A DNA stretch of 64,000 nt from contig JAUIMC010000001.1 of assembly GCA_030433215.1 (NCBI GenBank), positions 248,001-312,000 of the forward strand, read 5' to 3'. Numbering within the stretch: position 1 is the stretch's first letter; each line of letters starts with the position of its first letter. The stretch comes from Alphaproteobacteria bacterium. GTDB lineage: Bacteria; Pseudomonadota; Alphaproteobacteria; Caulobacterales; Parvularculaceae. Shown here piece after piece: positions 26,230 to 33,822 of the stretch. The position numbers and the translations under genes are program-made. The notes under the pieces are model-generated. The model ran no database searches. It worked only from the letters and a program-made list of their open reading frames with translations, and was not told the origin of the DNA.

Positions 26230-27078
26230 ATGAGAGCGTTTAACCCCGGATCCCTGGAAGATTTCGCCGAGCGCTACCCTGCATCCCCGGTGACGCTGCG
26301 CCATGAGTTGGCGGGGCATCCGCTTTTCGCCATGGACCGGCTCATGGCGCTTGCGAGGACCCTGCCCAGGGAGCGGATCGAATATAATCTCGGCGATCTG
26401 CCCATCGGCCAGGACCCGGACAAGACGCCCCTGAACGGGCTCGGGGCGGAAGACACACTGCGCTGTATCGAAGACAACAGGTCCTGGATGGCGCTGAAGA
26501 ATGTCGAATGCGATCCAGATTACGCCGCCTTGCTCGACGCCTGCTTCGAGGATCTCGCGCCCGTCGCCTCGCGGCGCACAGGGCCCCTGTACAGGCGCGA
26601 GGGCTTTATTTTCATCTCCTCGCCCGGCTCGGTGACGCCATTTCACATGGACCCCGAGCACAATATCCTGATGCAGATCCGCGGCGCCAAGACCTTTCGG
26701 ATTTTCCCGGATGCGCGCGGGCTCGTCAGCGACGAGCAACACGAAGCGTTTCACCGGCCCGGCGGCCACCGCAACCTTCCCTATAAAGAGGATTTCGACG
26801 AACGCGCGATCGCCTACAGGCTGTTTCCCGGCGATGCGCTTTATGCGCCGGTGAAGGCGCCGCACTGGGTGAGGGTCGGGCCTGACGTTTCGATTTCGCT
26901 TTCAGTCACCTGGCGCAGTGAGATTTCCGATACGGAAGCGGCGCTCCGCCGCGCCAATGGCTGGCTTCGCGCGCATGGATTGGCGCCGCCGCCGCCCGGC
27001 GCTGTCCCCTTGCATGACCGGCTGGCCAGCTTAAGCGCGCGCGCTGCGTCCCGGTTTCCCGGCCGTCCGGGGCGCTGA
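26230..27078 (+). CDS. JmjC/cupin-like Fe(II)/2-oxoglutarate dioxygenase-type protein
   Basis: A 282-residue cupin-like protein. Metal ligands are visible as HxD in TPFHMDPEHN (about residues 137-143) and a distal His in YAPVKAPHWVRVG; a FIFISSPGSVTPFHMD strand precedes, as in JmjC-type hydroxylases. It could hydroxylate a protein or small molecule. The ATG at 26230 is used; an in-frame frame upstream lies inside the acyltransferase gene. Tight linkage to the FemAB-like gene suggests a common pathway. Confidence 0.8.
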   Translation: MRAFNPGSLEDFAERYPASPVTLRHELAGHPLFAMDRLMALARTLPRERIEYNLGDLPIGQDPDKTPLNGLGAEDTLRCIEDNRSWMALKNVECDPDYAALLDACFEDLAPVASRRTGPLYRREGFIFISSPGSVTPFHMDPEHNILMQIRGAKTFRIFPDARGLVSDEQHEAFHRPGGHRNLPYKEDFDERAIAYRLFPGDALYAPVKAPHWVRVGPDVSISLSVTWRSEISDTEAALRRANGWLRAHGLAPPPPGAVPLHDRLASLSARAASRFPGRPGR

Positions 27079-27165
27079 GCGCCGCCCATTGTGAGGCTTC
27101 GTGCGCTGGCCTAATCTCTCGGGGCGGTGTAAGGGACAGAACTTTTTATCCAAACGGAGGAAATA

Positions 27166-28653
27166 GTGTCCTCAACCATCGATTTCGACGCTCCGGCCAG
27201 CGACCTTGTCCCATGCGCCACCCCGCAGGAGGCGATGGACCGGCTGGTCGCGCTTTACGATGAGGCTCACGAAGCGACGCAGACCCGTTTCGACCGCTAT
27301 CTCGCCGGCGAAGCGTCGATCGAGGAAGGCGTCCATGGACTGGCGGACGGGCCGGGGGGCGCCGTTTATCCCTATCTGTGCGCGGTGGTGCCGGCTGAGG
27401 CTGCGCCCCAGACTTCCAAGCTCGCGCTCGGCCAGATCGCCTCGCTCAGCGTGCACGGCGCCACGGTCACGCATCCGGCGCTTTTCGCGGATTATTACCT
27501 GGCGCAGCTCGCCTATATCATGGAGCGCTATTCTGCGAAGATTTATGTCGGGCGGTCCTTCACGCCGATCCCGCTCACCTTCGCGCTTGAAAAGGCGACC
27601 GCGGCGCTGACGCCCGAAAAGCGCAACCGGCTGCAACAATATTTTCACACGCCCAATCTCGTCGCCACCAATGACGACATCGTCGACGGCCAGTTCATCC
27701 TGAAGCGTCATGGGGCGATGCCGCTGACCCTCTTCACGGCGGAGAGGATCGATTACTCCCTGCACCGGATTCAGCATTACACGGCGACGAAGCCGGAGCA
27801 TTTCCAGAACTATATTCTGTTCACGAACTACCAGCGCTATGTGGACGAGTTTGTCGAATACGCCAAAAAAGAGATCGCCGCCGGTCGCGCCGAGGCGCTG
27901 ATCGAGCCCGGCGACCGCATCACCACGAAAGACAAGAACCCCGCAGCGCCCGAGCCCCGCCTGCCGCAGATGCCGGCCTATCACCTCGTGCAGCCCGGCC
28001 ATGACGGGATCACGCTCGTCAATATCGGCGTCGGCCCTTCAAACGCGAAGACCATCACCGACCATCTGGCGGTGCTGCGCCCCCATGTCTGGCTGATGAT
28101 CGGCCATTGCGGGGGCCTGCGCCGCTCCCAGCGGCTCGGGGACTATGTGCTGGCGCACGCCTATCTGCGCGAAGACAACGTCCTCGACGACGTCCTGCCG
28201 CCTTCAGTGCCGCTGCCGACGCTGGCCGAGGTGCAGCTCGCCATGACCCGGGCCGTGCAGGAGGTTTCCGGCATCGAGCCGAAGGAGCTGAAAGAGCATC
28301 TGCGCACGGGCACGGTCGTCACGACCGGCGACCGCAACTGGGAGCTTCGTTTCGAGCGCAATGCGGTGCGTCTCAATCAGGCGCGGGCCATCGCCATCGA
28401 TATGGAATCGGCGACCATTGCAGCGAACGGCTATCGCTACCGCGTGCCTTACGGGACGCTGCTTTGCGTGTCAGACCGGCCGCTCCATGGCGAGGTGAAG
28501 CTGCCCGGCATGGCGGATGCGTTCTATCAGGAGCGGGTGAGCCAGCATCTCGACATCGGCGTCAGGGCGATCCAGCTCCTGCGCGAGGAGGCGCAGGCGG
28601 GAACGCTCCACTCGCGCAAGCTCAGAAGCTTCGACGAGCCGTTTTTCCGTTAG
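27166..28653 (+). CDS. amn: AMP nucleosidase
   Basis: A 495-residue enzyme that cleaves AMP to adenine and ribose 5-phosphate. Both parts are present: an N-terminal AMN domain (ATPQEAMDRLVALYDEAHEA) and a C-terminal nucleoside-phosphorylase-like domain with INIGVGPSNAKTITDHL, IGHCGGLRRSQRLGDYVLAHAY and AIDMESATIAANGYRYRVPYGTLLCVSDRPLHGE, quoted in blocks. Starts at GTG with GGAGGAAA six bases upstream. Followed by an extragenic palindrome. Confidence 0.95.
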   Translation: MSSTIDFDAPASDLVPCATPQEAMDRLVALYDEAHEATQTRFDRYLAGEASIEEGVHGLADGPGGAVYPYLCAVVPAEAAPQTSKLALGQIASLSVHGATVTHPALFADYYLAQLAYIMERYSAKIYVGRSFTPIPLTFALEKATAALTPEKRNRLQQYFHTPNLVATNDDIVDGQFILKRHGAMPLTLFTAERIDYSLHRIQHYTATKPEHFQNYILFTNYQRYVDEFVEYAKKEIAAGRAEALIEPGDRITTKDKNPAAPEPRLPQMPAYHLVQPGHDGITLVNIGVGPSNAKTITDHLAVLRPHVWLMIGHCGGLRRSQRLGDYVLAHAYLREDNVLDDVLPPSVPLPTLAEVQLAMTRAVQEVSGIEPKELKEHLRTGTVVTTGDRNWELRFERNAVRLNQARAIAIDMESATIAANGYRYRVPYGTLLCVSDRPLHGEVKLPGMADAFYQERVSQHLDIGVRAIQLLREEAQAGTLHSRKLRSFDEPFFR

Positions 28654-28701
28654 AGCGCCGGTCGAAAAAGTGGAAGCCGGTTTTTCGCATCAACCGGCGC
28701 T
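28654..28701. repeat. Extragenic palindrome (alphaproteobacterial type)
   Basis: Outer arms AGCGCCGGT (28654-28662) and ACCGGCGCT (28693-28701) pair perfectly, and inside them CGAAAAA pairs with TTTTTCG around GTGGAAGCCGG. The core AAAAAGTGGAAnCCGGTTTTTCG resembles, from memory, palindromic intergenic elements that occur in many copies in rhizobial and related genomes. It starts directly after the amn stop codon. Confidence 0.55.
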
Positions 28702-28705
28702 ACTG

Positions 28706-28740
28706 CTAAAAACCAGATCATCTGGGGTTTCAGATGATCT
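28706..28740 (-). terminator. Terminator of the ceramide/glutaminyl-cyclase operon
   Basis: A perfect 10-base stem, AGATCATCTG and CAGATGATCT, with a six-base loop; on the minus strand it is followed by GGTTTTTAG. It overlaps the stop codon of the cyclotransferase gene and faces the end of amn. Confidence 0.75.
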
Positions 28741-29530
28741 AGTTCAGCATCTCGAAGATTTCGATCTTGAAGAGTTTCGGCCAGTATTTGCCGGTAACGT
28801 AGAGCGTGTTCTTTTCGCCCTTATAGGCGACGCCGTTCAAGACGTCGGTCTTGCCGGCTTTGCGGTCTTCATGGGGCAAGAGCCCGCGCAGATCGACAAT
28901 GCCGGTCACCGCGCCGCTTGACGGGTCGATGCGCACAAGGGCGTCGGTCTGCCAGACATTGGCGAAGATCTCGCCGTCGATCCATTCAAGTTCGTTGAGA
29001 TTGCGCAAGGGCTGGCCGCGCAGCGTCACTTTGAGCCGGCGCGTTTCTTCGAAGGTCAAAGGATCGATAAAGCGCAGCTCAGCGCTGCCGTCGCTCATCA
29101 CCAGCTCCTCGCCGTTGAAAGCAAGGCCCCAGCCTTCGCCGTCATAGCGATGGCTTTTTTCAAGCGTGAAATCTTCGGGGTCGAACCGGAAAGCGGTTCC
29201 CTGTTTCCAGCTCAGGACGAAAATATCGCCATGGGCCATGGCCGCGCCTTCGCCGAAATGCGACTGCGGCAGGGCGGTTTTCTGAAGAACCTCGCCGGTT
29301 TCGAGATCGACCCGGCGCAGGGAAGACTGGCCGTACTGGCCGGTCGTCTCATAGAGCGCGCCCTGGTCGAAAAAGAGACCTTGCGTGAAGGCGTCGTCCG
29401 CATGGGGGTAGGTTTCAAGGATGCGGTAGCCATAGCGGAAAGGTTCGACGCTCTGGGCCGCGGCAAAAGAACAGACGGCCAGAAACGCCGCCACTCCTGC
29501 AACAAGCCTCTTCGCCACACCGCGTCTCAC
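28739..29530 (-). CDS. Glutaminyl-peptide cyclotransferase (bacterial beta-propeller type)
   Basis: A 263-residue exported enzyme with an N-terminal signal peptide (GVAAFLAVCSFAAAQS, cleavage near residue 25). The five-bladed propeller family is recognised from AFTQGLFFDQGALYETTGQYGQSSLRRVDLETGEV, FGEGAAM and LNELEWIDGEIFANVWQTD, quoted in pieces. It converts N-terminal glutamine into pyroglutamate in the periplasm. Its ATG overlaps the stop of the ceramide-synthase-like gene (ATGA), so it is translated with it; the functional link to lipid synthesis is not obvious. Confidence 0.88.
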   Translation of the reverse strand: MRRGVAKRLVAGVAAFLAVCSFAAAQSVEPFRYGYRILETYPHADDAFTQGLFFDQGALYETTGQYGQSSLRRVDLETGEVLQKTALPQSHFGEGAAMAHGDIFVLSWKQGTAFRFDPEDFTLEKSHRYDGEGWGLAFNGEELVMSDGSAELRFIDPLTFEETRRLKVTLRGQPLRNLNELEWIDGEIFANVWQTDALVRIDPSSGAVTGIVDLRGLLPHEDRKAGKTDVLNGVAYKGEKNTLYVTGKYWPKLFKIEIFEMLN

Positions 29531-30705
29531 AGGGGCTTCTCATACATGCGATAGGTCTTGTAAATCTCCGCGCCCATATCGAGCAGCATCGAAAGCATGG
29601 ATTCGTTGCTGTCGAGAATCCAGGACAGCTCGGAATGGTTGACGCCGCGCTCCACATTCGCGTCATGGGCCATGATGATCATTTTATAGGCGAGCGCCGT
29701 GCCCACGGGCCGGCGGTGGAGTTTTCTTACGACGCCCATCAGCGGCATGCGCGCGCGCGGAACCGGCTGTAACTTCAGCCGCCAGATCAGTTTCGCCCAG
29801 TTGAAAGGCAGAAGCCTGCCGCCGAAATCCCGGGTGATGTAATTGACGTCGGGCAGGACCAGGCTGAAGCCCGCCGGTTCGCCGTCATAATCGCAGAACA
29901 CCACATTGTAAGGCCGGACGATGGGCCGCAGCTCCTTCGCCATATGGTCGATCTGCTCTTCCGTAAACGGAATGAAGCCCCAATTGTCAAACCAGGCGTC
30001 ATTGAAAATATCGATGAGGGTGTGAATTTCCTCGTCGAACCGTTTCATGTCGATGGTGCGGAACGACACTTTGGGGTTTGAAAGCGCCTTGTCGATGAAG
30101 CGCTGGCGCTTTTCCGGCATGATGCGTTCGCGCGGCACATATTGCAGCGCATGCAGGTCGGCGGCTTTCTGAAAGCCGTTCGCCTCCATCATGGACTGAT
30201 AATAAGGCCGGCCGTGAGGCATCATGACATAAGGCGGCGTGTCAAACCCGCTGATCAACAGCCCGGATTCTTCATTGATGGTGTTGTTGAAGGGGCCGAT
30301 GATTTTAGCGACGCCCTGTTGCTTCAGCCAGTCGGAGGCCGTGTCGAGAAGGGCCTTTGCGACCGCCGGGTCGTCGATCGATTCAAAGAATCCGAAATGG
30401 CCGGCATTGTCCTGATGGCGTTCGATATAGGCTTTGTTGACGAGCGCCGAGATGCGCCCCACGGGCGCGCCGTTCTTCTCGGCGATCCAGAGCCGGCGCG
30501 GAAATCCCTTGATCGACGGGTTCTTCTCGGCGTTGAGGCGCGCGCTGAGCTCATATTCGAGAGGCGCCACGTAATGCGGATCCTCGGCGTAGATAGCGTT
30601 CGCCAGCCGCATGAAGGTTTTCATGTCGTCGGGGGTTTCGACGGGGCGGACGGCGAGAGTGGCGGCGGTGTCGAGCATGGAATGTCCGAAGAGCTTTCGG
30701 GCCAT
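29527..30705 (-). CDS. Probable bacterial ceramide synthase (GNAT-fold, bCerS-like)
   Basis: A 392-residue protein with a tandem GNAT-like architecture: SALVNKAYIERHQDNAGHFGFFES, then PFNNTINEESGLLISGFDTPPYVMMPHGRPYY, and FNDAWFDNWGFIPFTEEQ, each quoted in part. These blocks define a family often mis-annotated as a dATP pyrophosphohydrolase. In Caulobacter a GNAT-superfamily protein in the equivalent cluster N-acylates 3-ketosphinganine and is the bacterial ceramide synthase; identity here rests on context plus family memory. Starts at 30705, but an ATG nine codons later (30678) is equally possible since neither has a good ribosome site. Its stop overlaps the cyclotransferase start. Confidence 0.68.
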   Translation of the reverse strand: MARKLFGHSMLDTAATLAVRPVETPDDMKTFMRLANAIYAEDPHYVAPLEYELSARLNAEKNPSIKGFPRRLWIAEKNGAPVGRISALVNKAYIERHQDNAGHFGFFESIDDPAVAKALLDTASDWLKQQGVAKIIGPFNNTINEESGLLISGFDTPPYVMMPHGRPYYQSMMEANGFQKAADLHALQYVPRERIMPEKRQRFIDKALSNPKVSFRTIDMKRFDEEIHTLIDIFNDAWFDNWGFIPFTEEQIDHMAKELRPIVRPYNVVFCDYDGEPAGFSLVLPDVNYITRDFGGRLLPFNWAKLIWRLKLQPVPRARMPLMGVVRKLHRRPVGTALAYKMIIMAHDANVERGVNHSELSWILDSNESMLSMLLDMGAEIYKTYRMYEKPL

Positions 30706-30743
30706 GTTAGCCCGAAACCGCGCGGCGGCGAAATACGCGGCCG

Positions 30744-31235
30744 CTAATTCAGATTGATGACCACATGCGCGCCAGTCGGCTGCGACACTTCAAACAGCGC
30801 TTTTTCCACCGGCGGCGGCGCGAAGCGGACTTTCGGATTGTTGGAAATCCCCCACGGCTCGGCGGGGAAGCCGATCGCGGTCTTGTCGAAATCGCCATTG
30901 GCGTTCTGATCGTGATAGGTCGACATGGCGAACAGGCCCGCTTCCGGCGCGTCGATGCAGAACTTGGTCATCGGCGACTTGGCGGCGTATTTGACCTGTT
31001 TCAGGCGTCCGCGCCCGCGCAGGAAGCCTTCCTCCTTGTTCGGGAAGAGGTCGGCGGTGATCAGACCCACGCTGTCCTTGACGCCTGTAACGATAACGCG
31101 GATCTCGTTCTCCGCGCCGGTGCAGCTCACATGCTCGAAGTCGAAATCCTTTTCGGTGACGGCGGCGTCGTCGGCGAACACCGCGCCGGCGCCGGCGGTC
31201 AACATCATGGCGGCGAAAATTACGGCACGCTTCAC
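30744..31235 (-). CDS. Exported DUF2141 protein
   Basis: A 163-residue protein with a signal peptide (MKRAVIFAAMMLTAGAGAVFA if the GTG at 31235 is used) and the DUF2141 core: VGLITADLFPNKEEGFLRG and AMSTYHDQNANGDFDKTAIGFPAEPWGISNN, in pieces. The D-x-N-x-(N/D)-G-x-x-D segment looks like a calcium-binding loop. AAGGAG six bases before the GTG favours it over the ATG at 31250. DUF2141 proteins recur beside sphingolipid genes in alphaproteobacteria; function unknown, perhaps periplasmic lipid handling. Confidence 0.8.
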   Translation of the reverse strand: MKRAVIFAAMMLTAGAGAVFADDAAVTEKDFDFEHVSCTGAENEIRVIVTGVKDSVGLITADLFPNKEEGFLRGRGRLKQVKYAAKSPMTKFCIDAPEAGLFAMSTYHDQNANGDFDKTAIGFPAEPWGISNNPKVRFAPPPVEKALFEVSQPTGAHVVINLN

Positions 31236-31369
31236 GGTCGGCTCCTTCATAACTCCTGGCGGCCTCGCTAGGCTCTCTCTAGGCCCGGGCGAAGGCGCAA
31301 TTGCGGCGGTTTTGCGCCGCAGGCCCTATTTCCGCCTCCCTGACGGGATCGTGAACGCCGCCGGGCGGG

Positions 31370-32572
31370 TCAGCCGGCATCCTTAGTCAGTAATTGCGAC
31401 AGGCTTGTGTAGGCGCTGACCACAACGTCGAGATCCTCTTCCGTATGGGCGGCCGACACCGACAGGCGCAGGATCGAGGCGGCGTTCGGCGTGCCCGGCG
31501 GAATGGCGAGATTGACATAAACCCCGTGCTCCATAAGCACGTTCCAAGCCATGAAGGCTTCTTCCTTGTTTTTCAGCTTCACCGCGATGACCGGGCTGAC
31601 CGGGGCGCACAGCTCAAAGCCGAGCTGGGTGAAGGCGGCGTGAATGCGCTTTGCATTGCTCCACAGCGTTTCGCGCATGGAAGAGTCGGTCGAGATCTTG
31701 CGCAGCGCCGCCGAGGCCGCCGCGACATTGGCGGGCGAGGGCGAGGCGGTGAACACGTAAGGCCGGCTCGAAAAGCGCAGATATTCGAGTTCGGGGTGGT
31801 TCGAGGCGACAAAGCCGCCGATCGAGGCGAGGCTTTTCGAAAAGGTGCCGGTATAGAAATCGACTTCCGAAAGAATGCCGTCGCGCTCGCAGACGCCGCG
31901 CCCGCCGTCGCCGAAAACGCCGAAGGAATGGGCTTCGTCGAGGAGGAGTTGCGCGCCGTGCTTGTGCGCGACCTCGACGAACTCCTTTACCGGGGCGACG
32001 TCGCCGAACATCGAATACATGCCCTCAATGCAGACGAGCTTGCCGTTGACCGTGTCGGGCAGGCGCGCCAGGCGCTTGTCGAGGCTTTCGGGGTCGTTGT
32101 GGCGGAAGCGGATCGTTTCTGCGCCGGAAAGCTGGCAGCCGTCATAGATGCAGGCGTGGCAGTCTGCGTCGATCAGGATGACGTCGTTCGGCGGCGCGGC
32201 CAGCGCGGAGATGGCGCCGAGATTGGCCTGGTAGCCGGTCGAGAAGACCATGCAGTGCTGATAGCCGAGAAACGCGGCGAGATCGATTTCGAGTTGCTTG
32301 TGCGCGGCGTAGGTGCCGTTGGCGAAGCGCGAGCCCGTGGTGCCTGTGCCCGACGATTTCACCGCGTCGCAGGCAGCCTCGACGGCGCCTTCGTCATAGG
32401 TGAGGCCGAGATAATTGTTCGTCCCGGCAAGGACGATTTCCTTGCCGTCCACCATTGCGCGGGTCGGGCCTTTCATCTCGTCCATGGAGACGGAGAACGG
32501 ATCGCGCGGCGAAGCGTCGAGCAGGCTTTTCAGCATGCGCGACTTGTCTTCGAATTTGTCGAACAGACTCAT
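31370..32572 (-). CDS. spt: Serine palmitoyltransferase (alpha-oxoamine synthase family)
   Basis: A 400-residue PLP enzyme that condenses serine with an acyl thioester to 3-ketosphinganine, the first committed step of sphingolipid synthesis. Motifs: NNYLGLTYD, His139 (DADCHACIYD) for cofactor stacking, DEAHSFGVFG (Asp212, His215) and the Schiff-base lysine Lys246 in TGTFSKSLAS. The paralogues KBL and BioF share the fold; the neighbouring dedicated acyl carrier protein, acyl-ACP synthetase and ceramide reductase decide in favour of Spt. Two bases after the acp stop. Confidence 0.88.
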   Translation of the reverse strand: MSLFDKFEDKSRMLKSLLDASPRDPFSVSMDEMKGPTRAMVDGKEIVLAGTNNYLGLTYDEGAVEAACDAVKSSGTGTTGSRFANGTYAAHKQLEIDLAAFLGYQHCMVFSTGYQANLGAISALAAPPNDVILIDADCHACIYDGCQLSGAETIRFRHNDPESLDKRLARLPDTVNGKLVCIEGMYSMFGDVAPVKEFVEVAHKHGAQLLLDEAHSFGVFGDGGRGVCERDGILSEVDFYTGTFSKSLASIGGFVASNHPELEYLRFSSRPYVFTASPSPANVAAASAALRKISTDSSMRETLWSNAKRIHAAFTQLGFELCAPVSPVIAVKLKNKEEAFMAWNVLMEHGVYVNLAIPPGTPNAASILRLSVSAAHTEEDLDVVVSAYTSLSQLLTKDAG

Positions 32573-32574
32573 GG

Positions 32575-32838
32575 TTAGGATTGTTCTTTCTTGATCGCAT
32601 GAATAGCGTCGACGAGTTCGCCGATGGTCTTGATTTCAGAGATCGTGTTGACCGGGATCGAGATGTCGTAATTGTCCTCGATATCCATCACCACATCGAG
32701 CAGCGACACGGAATCGATCTCCAGATCGGCGATGATGTCGGTGTCGCGCGTCAGCTTGACGCCCTTCTCATTGAGAGGCTCCAAAAGGGAGGTGATCTTG
32801 TGGAATACGAGATCGTCGTCTTCCTGAATGCCGGACAT
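32575..32838 (-). CDS. Dedicated acyl carrier protein of the ceramide pathway
   Basis: An 87-residue ACP with phosphopantetheine attachment serine in LEIDSVSLLDVVMDIE. It would carry the acyl chain handed to serine palmitoyltransferase (AcpR type). The ATG at 32838 is used because AAAGGAG lies eight bases upstream; a start nine codons earlier has none. It sits between cerR and spt and differs from housekeeping AcpP in having DSVS in place of DSLD. Confidence 0.88.
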   Translation of the reverse strand: MSGIQEDDDLVFHKITSLLEPLNEKGVKLTRDTDIIADLEIDSVSLLDVVMDIEDNYDISIPVNTISEIKTIGELVDAIHAIKKEQS

Positions 32839-32886
32839 GGGCTTGGTCTCCTTTGCGGGCGTCATGCCATGCGCCCCGCACGCCGA

Positions 32887-33810
32887 TTAAAGCAAACCGT
32901 GTTCTTGATACCAACGGGCGGTTTTTGCAAATCCTTCCTTGAGGGGCGTTTTCGGCCGCCAGCCCGAGGCCTCGCTTAATAGGTTCTCCCGCGCCGTCCA
33001 GTCCGGGTGGAAGAACTCGTTGACCTGGCCTTCGCGGACGCTGGGGCCCTTGCCGAGCGCGCTTTCAAGGGCGCGCGTCAGCCCATGATAGGCTGCAATC
33101 GCCGAGCGCGGAACCGCAATCGCGCGGGGGCGCCGGCCCAAAACCTCGCCCAGCACCTCGCCGATTTCCCGCCACGCATGCCCCTCGGCGCGCTCGTCGC
33201 CGACCTCGTAGACCGCGCCCGGCGGGGCGTTCGTTGCGGCGGCGAGCAGCGCCCCGGCGGCGTCCTCCACATAGAGAATGGAGGCGCGGGCGGCGGGCTC
33301 GGTTTTCGGGGCCAGCGCGAAGCCGGCCTTGACGAGCTTGAAGAAGGGCAGGGTGACCATGTCCCGGGGGCCGTAGATGGCGGGCAGCCGCAGCGCGCGC
33401 CAGTCGCCGCCGGGGCCCGCGACCGCCGCTTCGCTCTCGAACTTGCTCCGGGCATAGGGCGAGACCTCCGGGCGGCGGGCCGACATGGAGGAGGCGTGGA
33501 CGAGCCGCGCGCCCGCGTCTTTCGCGGCGCGCGCCGCTTTGCCGGCGCCTTCCACATTGACGCGAACATAGTCTTCGGGAAGGCGCGCATGGGTGAGGCC
33601 GGCGAGATGGAAGAAAACATCGGCGCCGGCGGCGAGGTCCGCCAGGGCGGCGTCGTCCTCAAGCGCGCCCGTGACGACGCGCGCCTTTCCGGCGGCGGCA
33701 AGGCGGGAAGGGTCGCGCGCGAGCGCGGCGACCTCCCAGCCTTCCTGCAAGAGCAAATCAATCAGTGCGGCGCCGACAAAGCCGGTTCCGCCTGTCACCG
33801 CTGCTTTCAC
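32887..33810 (-). CDS. NAD-dependent epimerase-type ceramide reductase (CerR-like)
   Basis: A 307-residue extended SDR: Rossmann motif GGTGFVG at residues 7-13, catalytic Tyr119 and Lys123 in SPYARSK, and Ser107/108. In Caulobacter the gene in this position, CerR, reduces the 3-keto group to give dihydroceramide. Substrate assignment is by context. Twelve bases after the acyl-ACP synthetase gene stop and 21+ bases before the ACP. Confidence 0.8.
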   Translation of the reverse strand: MKAAVTGGTGFVGAALIDLLLQEGWEVAALARDPSRLAAAGKARVVTGALEDDAALADLAAGADVFFHLAGLTHARLPEDYVRVNVEGAGKAARAAKDAGARLVHASSMSARRPEVSPYARSKFESEAAVAGPGGDWRALRLPAIYGPRDMVTLPFFKLVKAGFALAPKTEPAARASILYVEDAAGALLAAATNAPPGAVYEVGDERAEGHAWREIGEVLGEVLGRRPRAIAVPRSAIAAYHGLTRALESALGKGPSVREGQVNEFFHPDWTARENLLSEASGWRPKTPLKEGFAKTARWYQEHGLL

Positions 33811-33822
33811 GGGACCCGGGTC

